A program made the translations under genes and the position numbers. This document shows positions 44,140 to 50,733 of a stretch of DNA of 50,733 nt, one piece after another (within the stretch, counting starts at the first letter, position 1; every line of letters starts with the position of its first letter). The stretch is from assembly GCA_024680815.1 (NCBI GenBank), contig JAILBQ010000072.1:1-50733 (forward strand), given 5' to 3'. Source of the stretch: Lachnospiraceae bacterium (GTDB lineage: Bacteria > Bacillota > Clostridia > Lachnospirales > Lachnospiraceae). The notes below the pieces were generated by a model, which made no database searches, was not told the origin of the DNA, and saw nothing but the letters and a program-made list of their open reading frames with translations.

Positions 44140-44154
44140 GGGGCAAGTATAACA
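44139..44154 (-). promoter_or_regulatory. Extended -10 promoter giving a leaderless start
   Basis: On the minus strand TGT-TATACT (about 44154-44146) is an extended -10, and the ATG follows six bases later, so transcription would begin at or next to the start codon. No Shine-Dalgarno is present. The -35 (TTTCGG) is poor. Confidence 0.5.
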
Positions 44155-44191
44155 CACCGCGAAAGACTCCGAAAGTCCCTGTTGCGGTTCG

Positions 44192-44220
44192 TTGACATCA
44201 AAGAAAAAGACAGATATAAT
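44192..44220 (+). promoter_or_regulatory. Consensus promoter for the SEC-C gene and thrS
   Basis: Perfect TTGACA (44192-44197), a 17-base spacer and perfect TATAAT (44215-44220), 32 bases before the SEC-C gene. It is divergent from the minus-strand promoter at 44146. Confidence 0.92.
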
Positions 44221-44252
44221 TCAACGAAGATTGATGGAGGTATAAATAAACT

Positions 44253-44756
44253 ATGGCACTATTGAAACAATGGAGAGACAAGGCATATTCCCAGACAGAG
44301 GACAAGGGAAAGCTGCAGAAGCTCTGGCAGGCTTATTTCCTGAAAGAAAAGGAGATCTACCGGCAGCTTTTGAAAAATCCGGATGAGGAAGTTAAGGGGA
44401 CGGTTAAGGAGCTCGCTGAGAAATACGAAGTTGATATTATGACTATGACGGGCTTTCTCGACGGGATAAACGATTCTCTTGTGACCGGAAACGATATCGA
44501 GAATATGGAAGAAGACACAGAGGTGTCTCTGAAATTTGATAAGATCAGTCTTTATAAAAACATGGTCGGGGCAAAGGCGGACTGGCTCTATAACCTGGAG
44601 GAGTGGGATGATATTTTCACGCCCGAAGAGAAGGAGCAGTACTATAAAGAGCAGAAGCGTTCCACGACCTATGTACGTGAAGGCAGGAAAATCGGCCGAA
44701 ACGACCCCTGTCCCTGCGGGAGCGGAAAGAAGTACAAGCAGTGCTGTGGGAAATGA
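44253..44756 (+). CDS. SEC-C zinc-motif protein
   Basis: The 167-residue protein has an acidic, helical N-terminal part and ends in a SecA-C-terminal-type zinc motif, [20 protein letters not shown] (Cys-x-Cys-x8-Cys-Cys). Stand-alone SEC-C proteins are common in Clostridia; in SecA the motif binds SecB and ribosomes, but the role here is unknown. It is transcribed from a near-perfect promoter and lies 37 bases before thrS. An exact 11-mer copy starts right after its stop codon (44758-44768). Confidence 0.85.
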   Translation: MALLKQWRDKAYSQTEDKGKLQKLWQAYFLKEKEIYRQLLKNPDEEVKGTVKELAEKYEVDIMTMTGFLDGINDSLVTGNDIENMEEDTEVSLKFDKISLYKNMVGAKADWLYNLEEWDDIFTPEEKEQYYKEQKRSTTYVREGRKIGRNDPCPCGSGKKYKQCCGK

Positions 44757-44757
44757 G

Positions 44758-44768
44758 TTATGTCAACC
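44758..44768 (-). repeat. XerD-arm-like 11-mer, + strand TTATGTCAACC
   Basis: Exact copy in the 37-base gap between the SEC-C gene and thrS. Confidence 0.6.
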
Positions 44769-44793
44769 AATTCGAAGGAGCGTAAAAACCATT

Positions 44794-46725
44794 ATGAAAA
44801 TCACTTTGAAGGATGGTTCCGTTAAAGAGTATGATGTGCCTAAGACGGTACTGGAAATAGCGGAGGATATAAGTCCCGGACTTGCGAGGGCTTCCTGCGC
44901 GGGAGAGGTGAACGGGGAGAGAGTGGATCTGCGTACGCCCCTTGAAGAGGACGCGGCTTTAAATATTCTGACCGCCGATACTCCGGGAGGACTTGCCACA
45001 ATCCGCCATACCGCATCCCATATTCTGGCGCAGGCCTTAAAACGGCTCTATCCTTCCATACAGCTGGCAATAGGTCCTTCCGTGGATGACGGCTTTTATT
45101 ATGACGTGGATTCCGAGACCCCTATAACGACCGAGGATTTCGAGAAGATCGAAGCCGAGATGAAGAAGATCGTGAAGGAGGATCTGAAGCTCGAGCGCTA
45201 TGAGCTGCCCAGGGACGAAGCTATAGAATTCTTCAGGGAAAAGGGCGAGAGCTATAAGGTTCAGCTTATAGAGGATCTTCCGGAGGACGCGGCCATCAGC
45301 CTTTACCGGCAGGGGGAATTTACCGATCTGTGTGCCGGGCCGCACATTATGTCAACCAAAGGAGTTAAGGCCTTTAAGCTTATGAAGCTGGCCGGTGCCT
45401 ATTGGCGGGGCAATGAAAAGAATAAGATGCTGACCCGGATTTACGGGACGGCTTTCGCAAAGCAGTCCGAGCTGGACGCCTATCTTTACATGCTGGAGGA
45501 GGCAAAGAAGAGGGATCACAGAAAGATCGGCAAAGAGATGGAGCTCTTTATGTTCTCGGACGAGGGGCCTGGCTTTCCTTTCTTCCTCCCGAACGGTATG
45601 GTGCTTCGCAACGAGCTCATGAAATACTGGCGCGAAGTGCATACAAGAAACGGCTATCAGGAAATTGAAACGCCTGTTATGCTTAATCAGCATCTCTGGG
45701 TCACCAGCGGGCACTGGGATCATTATCAGGAAAACATGTACACCTCGGAGATAGATGAGCAGCTTTTCTGCATAAAGCCGATGAACTGCCCGGGCTCTAT
45801 TCTTGTTTACCAGAACCGGCCCAGGTCATATAAGGAGCTGCCCCTTCGTTATGCGGAGGTGGGACTGGTGCACCGTCATGAAAAGAGCGGCGCCCTCCAT
45901 GGCCTGATGAGGGTTCGGGCTTTCCATCAGGACGATGCTCATGAGTTTATCACCATGGAGCAGGTTGGGGATGAGGTGGAACATATTGTCCGCCTTATCG
46001 ATGAGGTATATAAACAGCTGGAATTCGATTATCATATCGAGCTCTCCACGATGCCCGAGGATCACATGGGCTCCGATGAGGACTGGGAGAAGGCCACAAA
46101 CGGTCTTAAGGATGCCCTGGAGCGGATGGGGCTTCCCTATGAAATCAACGAGGGCGACGGGGCCTTTTACGGGCCGAAAATCGATTTCCATGTGGAGGAC
46201 TGCCTCGGCAGAACCTGGCAGTGCGGTACCTGTCAGCTGGATTTCCAGCTTCCGCAGAATTTTGATCTCCATTATGTGGGCGCTGACGGCGAGGAGCATA
46301 TGCCGGTTATGATACACAGAGTGGTGTTCGGTTCGGTGGAGCGGTTTATCGGCGTCATGATCGAAAACTACACGGGGAAATTCCCGACCTGGCTGGCTCC
46401 GGTTCAGGCACGCGTCCTTCCCATTTCCGATAAATTCATGGACTATGCTTATGAAGTGGATGCAAAGCTTAAGGAGGCCGGAATCAGGTCGGAAGTGGAT
46501 GAGCGGGCGGAGAAGATCGGCTTTAAGATAAGAGAAGCCAGACTGGCCAGGATTCCCTACATGCTCGTTGTCGGTGCGAAGGAAGCCGAAAACGGCAGTG
46601 TATCCGTGCGCTCAAGGTTTGCCGGAGACGAGGGGGCAAAAGAGCTTTCCTCCTTTATTGCCGATATCCGGCGTGAAATCGACTCCCGGATTCGTCGGGA
46701 AGAGACGGTTCAGGACGATAAATAA
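44794..46725 (+). CDS. thrS: Threonyl-tRNA synthetase
   Basis: ThrRS charges tRNA-Thr. ATG 44794 gives 643 residues, normal for the family; the open frame further upstream overlaps the SEC-C gene and is rejected. Order: TGS domain (1-60), editing domain with TASHILAQALKRLY, class II core with MNCPGSILVYQ, RYAEVGLVHRHEKSGALHGLMRVR and the HRVVFGSVERFIGVMIE motif 3, then anticodon-binding domain. In the editing-domain end, GPHIMSTKGVKAFKL contains an 11-mer copy where most homologues have a PST motif. No T-box leader is seen. Confidence 0.97.
   Translation: MKITLKDGSVKEYDVPKTVLEIAEDISPGLARASCAGEVNGERVDLRTPLEEDAALNILTADTPGGLATIRHTASHILAQALKRLYPSIQLAIGPSVDDGFYYDVDSETPITTEDFEKIEAEMKKIVKEDLKLERYELPRDEAIEFFREKGESYKVQLIEDLPEDAAISLYRQGEFTDLCAGPHIMSTKGVKAFKLMKLAGAYWRGNEKNKMLTRIYGTAFAKQSELDAYLYMLEEAKKRDHRKIGKEMELFMFSDEGPGFPFFLPNGMVLRNELMKYWREVHTRNGYQEIETPVMLNQHLWVTSGHWDHYQENMYTSEIDEQLFCIKPMNCPGSILVYQNRPRSYKELPLRYAEVGLVHRHEKSGALHGLMRVRAFHQDDAHEFITMEQVGDEVEHIVRLIDEVYKQLEFDYHIELSTMPEDHMGSDEDWEKATNGLKDALERMGLPYEINEGDGAFYGPKIDFHVEDCLGRTWQCGTCQLDFQLPQNFDLHYVGADGEEHMPVMIHRVVFGSVERFIGVMIENYTGKFPTWLAPVQARVLPISDKFMDYAYEVDAKLKEAGIRSEVDERAEKIGFKIREARLARIPYMLVVGAKEAENGSVSVRSRFAGDEGAKELSSFIADIRREIDSRIRREETVQDDK
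45347..45357 (-). repeat. XerD-arm-like 11-mer, + strand TTATGTCAACC, in thrS
   Basis: Exact copy, read Ile-Met-Ser-Thr in thrS, a third reading frame of the motif. Last exact copy of the cluster. Confidence 0.6.
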
Positions 46726-46740
46726 TAAAGAAAAGACCTG

Positions 46741-46777
46741 ATACCCCGAGGCATTGCCGCGGGGTATTGTTTCCTTT
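46741..46777 (+). terminator. Intrinsic terminator after thrS
   Basis: ATACCCCG (46741-46748) pairs with CGGGGTAT (46760-46767), with an inner GGC/GCC stem, followed by TGTTTCCTTT. Confidence 0.85.
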
Positions 46778-46797
46778 GATGCATACCACGGAGGGTC

Positions 46798-49467
46798 ATG
46801 ATTACAAAAGAAGGTCTTTCGGAAGAATATAATAAGGTATTGGAGTTTTGCGGGAAATACAGGCTGGGAGATTACGAGGAGAAGCTTAAGGGTAAGCTCT
46901 CAGAGCTGAAAGCACCGATAAGGCTCATGATTGCGGGAGAGAGGCAAAGCGGAAAGACCTCTCTGTTTAAAGCGCTTACGGGAAAGCCCGGGACTGAGGA
47001 CGGGCCGGAACCGGATAATAAGTGGAGCAGGCCCTGGCCGGAGGAGGACGTTTATATCTCGGACACTCCCGCGTTTGAAAGGTATTTAAACAGTATTTCG
47101 GGGGCTGAAAGCTCTGCGGGTTTTGGCGGAGGAATACGCTTTGCCGCGGGTGAAAGCCTTGATGACATATATTATAAGGCAGATCTTGTATTATGGTGTT
47201 TCCGTACCGACAGCGTAAGTGACATGGAGGTCGGGAAATGCCTCGAATACCTCTCCTCACGGGGGAAAAGGATATTCGGAATCATTTCAAAGACAGACCT
47301 TGAGGAAGCGGGAGCTGATCGGGAGAGGGTTCTGCGTGATATCGGGGATCGTTTCCGTAAATACAATCTCTGCGCCTTAATTCCGGGGTACCTCCCCCCG
47401 ATGCTTGACGGGGACGGGGAAGATGAAAAAAATGAAAAGCAGAGAAAAAGGGAATTCACCACCGGGGAAATAAAGGACGCGGTATGCAATTATATTGCGG
47501 AAAACGGGGAGGAAGCGATAAAGCTTTCAAATTCCGAAAAGTATCTTCAGAAGGCCAGGGAAGACATTGTCCGGATAATGCCGGGGCTTTTCGGATTTTT
47601 ATGTTCAAATTACGATCTGTTCCATAATGCGTGGGATGATTTTTCAAAGGATGACAGTCCGTTTCTGCAAAAGGCGATAAAAGAACTGGAGGAAAACGGT
47701 TTTGCTGATATGGACCGCTATTCCGACACGGCTTTTTTTTCCTCTTTATGGGATAAATCAGGAGCGAACGCAAGGAGGTACGCGGAACTGATTGCCGGGG
47801 ACTTTTCCGGCTGCGGCCTTGTGAGAAGCGGGAAAAGGATTTTCCAGAACTTTCTGTATGACGTGGAAGACGATCTTAAGAGGATTTCCGGAAATATAAG
47901 CTGGACGAGGGTGACTTTTTATCTTCACGGCAGGGGCAGAGGAGCCGAAGAGGCGGAATATGAGCTTGAGGAGAGCGGTTCCGGAAACAGTAATAACGGT
48001 GTTAATCTGGTGATGGCTCTGGAACAGGCCGCGGACAGCTACAGGAGCATGTTCAGGTTTGACAGAGAAGAGTTTACAAGACTGCTTACCAGGGCATTTT
48101 CGGGCGGGATGAGCCCGGAACGTGCTGCCAGCGCGGGAATGACAGGCGTTATTCAAAGCCTGAAGGGACTGCTTGCCCAGGAAAGCTCCGCGATGGCGGA
48201 CTGTTTTAATGAAGCGAAAAAGACTTATCATATCTCTCTGGAGGAAGGGTTTGAGCTCGTGACCGGAATTACTGAGGAGGATCTGCCGGTAAAGCTTATG
48301 GGGCTTGAGCAAAAGCTCTTGAGAATTGTTGATTACAGGAGTGACGGTCTTGTTTATTATCCGCAGAACAGAGACGGGAAGCTGTACTTCTTTGCCTCGG
48401 CCTACAGCAGAAAGTTTCAGATGGAACCCGTCTGCACTCAGGAGGAGCTTAGAAGGCTTTTCGGGGAACTCATCGATTATGTGATTGCCCTGCATAAAAA
48501 AACGACGAATGATATTATGCGTTCCGCCCTTCGTAATTATCGGGGAAAGGAGGAAGTAAGCAGACCCGAAATTTCATCTTACACAAAGATGGAGCAGGAT
48601 GCCGAACTGCTTTCCCATCTTCCTGAGCTTAATAAAATAGAATGGTCCGGTGAACGTGACAATATAGAAAACCTGTATGCCGGGAAACAGAAGAAATATA
48701 GCGACGAGTGCCTCAGAGAATGGGAGAATCTGTCCGAAAAAGCGGAAAAACATGTGCTGCTTGGTAAAGCCGATGAGATGGAGGAGTTTTTCCGGGATGA
48801 ATTTGAATATTTCTGCGATGTCTGGAGGAAACAGGCAGAGGCCGATATAGGCTGGTATATCCGCAGCAATTGTCTGACATCCCAGCCTCCGAACATGGAT
48901 TACAGCGTGTATTACTTTCAGGTTTACCAGGCGCAGCATTGGAACGATAACCTGATTAAGCATATAATTGGCTACAAAAAGCAGGGAAGGCTTCCCGCAG
49001 ACTGGGAATTTAAGTGGCAGGTCATCAGCACAAAGGGAAAGCCGATGCAGACCCAGGTAAAAGCCGTGATCGCCTCCTTTCTGGACAAAAAAGACCGGCA
49101 GCTTTCCAAAATCAGGGAAACGCTGGGGAAGGACTTCTGGGATCCCGGAATCAGGGAAATCGAAGCTTATGGCTGCAGAATATGCGATGAATACTTTTAT
49201 TCTCTGGAGCAATATCTTAAAACCAATATAATACCGTCCTGGGCTGCCTACAAGTCCTCCGGTTCGGGAAACAGGATTTCCAATATACTGGATTATGCGG
49301 CAAAATCCGGAAAACTCCCTGAAAATTTCAGGGACTTTATTACGGGAACGATTCCCGAGCTTAAGATATACGGAAACGTTCTTTCGGGAGACGGCAGGAA
49401 AATGTCCCTGCGCTGGAAAGACTACATCAGGAATAAACTGACGGAGTATCTTGAAAAATGGAAATGA
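46798..49467 (+). CDS. Large P-loop GTPase of unknown, possibly dynamin-like type
   Basis: An 889-residue protein not assignable to a named family by eye. It has G1 GERQSGKTS (47-55), G3 DTPAF (89-93) and G4 SKTD (164-167), so it is probably a TRAFAC-class GTPase. About 650 residues of mostly helical, charged sequence follow, with no membrane segment and no recognisable catalytic motif. GTPase head plus long helical body recalls bacterial dynamin-like proteins, which is a guess. It follows a terminator and overlaps the next membrane sensor gene by ten bases, so the two are probably linked. Confidence 0.85.
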   Translation: MITKEGLSEEYNKVLEFCGKYRLGDYEEKLKGKLSELKAPIRLMIAGERQSGKTSLFKALTGKPGTEDGPEPDNKWSRPWPEEDVYISDTPAFERYLNSISGAESSAGFGGGIRFAAGESLDDIYYKADLVLWCFRTDSVSDMEVGKCLEYLSSRGKRIFGIISKTDLEEAGADRERVLRDIGDRFRKYNLCALIPGYLPPMLDGDGEDEKNEKQRKREFTTGEIKDAVCNYIAENGEEAIKLSNSEKYLQKAREDIVRIMPGLFGFLCSNYDLFHNAWDDFSKDDSPFLQKAIKELEENGFADMDRYSDTAFFSSLWDKSGANARRYAELIAGDFSGCGLVRSGKRIFQNFLYDVEDDLKRISGNISWTRVTFYLHGRGRGAEEAEYELEESGSGNSNNGVNLVMALEQAADSYRSMFRFDREEFTRLLTRAFSGGMSPERAASAGMTGVIQSLKGLLAQESSAMADCFNEAKKTYHISLEEGFELVTGITEEDLPVKLMGLEQKLLRIVDYRSDGLVYYPQNRDGKLYFFASAYSRKFQMEPVCTQEELRRLFGELIDYVIALHKKTTNDIMRSALRNYRGKEEVSRPEISSYTKMEQDAELLSHLPELNKIEWSGERDNIENLYAGKQKKYSDECLREWENLSEKAEKHVLLGKADEMEEFFRDEFEYFCDVWRKQAEADIGWYIRSNCLTSQPPNMDYSVYYFQVYQAQHWNDNLIKHIIGYKKQGRLPADWEFKWQVISTKGKPMQTQVKAVIASFLDKKDRQLSKIRETLGKDFWDPGIREIEAYGCRICDEYFYSLEQYLKTNIIPSWAAYKSSGSGNRISNILDYAAKSGKLPENFRDFITGTIPELKIYGNVLSGDGRKMSLRWKDYIRNKLTEYLEKWK

Positions 49468-50733
49468 CGGAAAAATCAGGAAGTAAACAGGCTGCGCGGA
49501 TTATTGTAATCGGCGGGATTCTCATAGCGCTGATCCTTATACTGACCACGCTGTGGTCGGTGAGGAGCGCCTTAAGGAGCTCGGAGGAAGCCGTAAGGTA
49601 TGTCAGTAATTTCTACCTCGGAGAGCTGGCCGGGAGACGTGAACAGGTTGTGGCCTCCAATCTGGAAAACTGTATAGAAAACATGTATTCCGCAATCGGA
49701 CTTATGGAGGAGAGTGATCTTTCCGACGTGGAGCACCTTCAGGCGTTTCAGGCAAAGATGAAGACACTTTACTCCCTGGAAAAATTCGCTTTTGTGGACG
49801 AGAACGGCCTTATTTATACTTCCCTAGGTCCCCTGGACAATATTGACGAATACAGCTTTGATTACAATACCATCAGTGAACCCGAGATTTCCATAAAGGA
49901 TCTTGGTGAGGGTGACAAAAAGGTTATAATCGCCATTCCCGTGGATGACATACCCTTTAACGGAACAAAGCTTGTGGCAAGCTTCATGGAAATCGACATA
50001 GAACGGATGCTGGAGGGGCTTTCTCTTCAGACCGGTGAAAAATCCTCCACTTTCTGCAACCTCTACTACAAGGACGGGACATCTCTTACCAATTTTGTTC
50101 TGGGAGGACAGGCCGCGGAGAGCAATCTTTTTACGGCGCTGGAGAATGCCGAGTTTTCCTCTGAGAACGGGCTGGATAAGGTGAAGGAAGACTTCAGCGA
50201 AGGCAGGGAAGGGAGCATTGCCTTTACTTATCTCGACACTTCGGAAAACATGTACTATGTTCCGGTGGAGGGCACGGAATGGATGCTGACCTACCTTATC
50301 AGGGACAGCATAATAAGCGGACACCTGAATGCCATTTCCCGGGGAATCATAACAAGAAGCCTGTTGCAGACGATGATAATTGCCATTGTCATGCTCATCG
50401 TCTTCATAATAATCATCAGGCAGAACCGGAAAAACGCCAGAATGGAGCTGGAACGTAAGACAGCGGAGTCTGCAAGCCTCGCGGCACAGCAGGAGCTGGA
50501 AGAACGCCTTGCCCTGCAGGAGGAGCTTTTGCAGCAGGAGAGGCAGCAGCGTCAGGCGGACGCCATGATCACAGCCATGGCTTCTGATTACCGCAGCGTA
50601 TATTATGTGGATTTTGACAGTGATGAGGGGATTTGCTATCGTACCGACCCTGACGGAGAGGGTAAAATGTGGGAACAGCGGCATTTTTCCTACAGTGAGG
50701 AAATGACCTGGTATGCGAATCAATATGTTAAGG
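49458..50733 (+). CDS. Membrane sensor protein, 3' end cut by the window
   Basis: ATG 49458 overlaps the GTPase stop; 425 residues are visible. A first membrane helix (residues about 15-33) is followed by an extracellular Cache-like sensor of about 270 residues. A second helix (LLQTMIIAIVMLIVFIIII), a Gln/Glu-rich coiled coil, and the start of a cytoplasmic domain (MASDYRSVYYVDFDSDEGICYR) come next. In related Clostridia such starts lead into histidine kinase or GGDEF modules, so the output domain is undetermined here. Confidence 0.85.
   Translation, partial: MEMTEKSGSKQAARIIVIGGILIALILILTTLWSVRSALRSSEEAVRYVSNFYLGELAGRREQVVASNLENCIENMYSAIGLMEESDLSDVEHLQAFQAKMKTLYSLEKFAFVDENGLIYTSLGPLDNIDEYSFDYNTISEPEISIKDLGEGDKKVIIAIPVDDIPFNGTKLVASFMEIDIERMLEGLSLQTGEKSSTFCNLYYKDGTSLTNFVLGGQAAESNLFTALENAEFSSENGLDKVKEDFSEGREGSIAFTYLDTSENMYYVPVEGTEWMLTYLIRDSIISGHLNAISRGIITRSLLQTMIIAIVMLIVFIIIIRQNRKNARMELERKTAESASLAAQQELEERLALQEELLQQERQQRQADAMITAMASDYRSVYYVDFDSDEGICYRTDPDGEGKMWEQRHFSYSEEMTWYANQYVK

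Noticed and set aside
44757-44793. T-box leader before thrS
   Set aside because: Only 37 bases separate thrS from the preceding gene, with no T-box or terminator.

Overview
The window looks like a chromosomal segment of an anaerobic Gram-positive member of the Clostridia, most likely the Lachnospiraceae. The evidence is a SCIFF peptide with its radical-SAM maturase, RNase Y, a clostridial-type LysA, a separate PurO-type IMP cyclohydrolase beside a stand-alone AICAR transformylase, a CGAAC-N4-GTTCG SOS box before recA, and strong purine-rich ribosome binding sites. All genes but one lie on the + strand. I see no rRNA, tRNA, insertion sequence, phage gene or CRISPR array, and no gene-free stretch over 300 bases.

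Layout: 1-2.3 kb is the 3' part of a repeat-rich membrane protein. 2.4-7.7 kb is a metabolic run: hisH, hisF, ung, lysA, purO and AICAR transformylase. 7.8-9.8 kb is a membrane SpoIIE-type phosphatase. 10-14.8 kb carries sulfur metabolism (O-acetylhomoserine sulfhydrylase, cysK, patB) and mnmA. 14.8-22.3 kb holds a STAS-kinase fusion, a DUF2225 protein, recA-recX, rny and a membrane glycerophosphodiesterase. 22.3-36.3 kb is a long cobalamin operon that mixes nucleotide-loop genes (cbiP, cobT, cobU, cobS, a short second cobU, cbiB, cobD) with anaerobic corrin-ring genes (cbiC, cbiD, cbiF, cbiG, a cbiJ-cbiE-cbiT fusion, cbiA, a Cys-rich small protein). 36.4-46.7 kb has mecA, a rhodanese-TtcA fusion, corC, a LUD protein, scfA-scfB, recJ broken by one TAG codon, a small antisense membrane gene, a SEC-C protein and thrS. 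46.8 kb to the end is an unfamiliar 889-residue GTPase overlapping a truncated membrane sensor.

The most unusual signal is not a gene. An 11-mer, GGTTDACATAA (reverse TTATGTHAACC; D = A, G or T), occurs 17 times exactly, where chance at equal base composition predicts about 0.07. Sixteen copies fall between 24.6 and 45.4 kb, in both orientations, inside conserved genes in several reading frames and as a spaced intergenic array. It closely matches the XerD-binding arm of bacterial dif sites (TTATGTAAACT in Bacillus subtilis, which itself occurs three times here as a variant). I infer a cluster of XerD half-sites, like the XerD-binding sites that unload SMC complexes near the B. subtilis replication terminus. 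This would place the segment near the terminus, though the lack of a gene-strand switch means the terminus itself is probably not inside the window.

Genes work together in three visible blocks: sulfur assimilation under a probable Rrf2/CymR-type operator, SOS recombination (recA-recX), and B12 synthesis from one promoter at about 22.35 kb. cbiL, cbiH and the cobalt chelatase are not here and must be encoded elsewhere if the pathway is complete.
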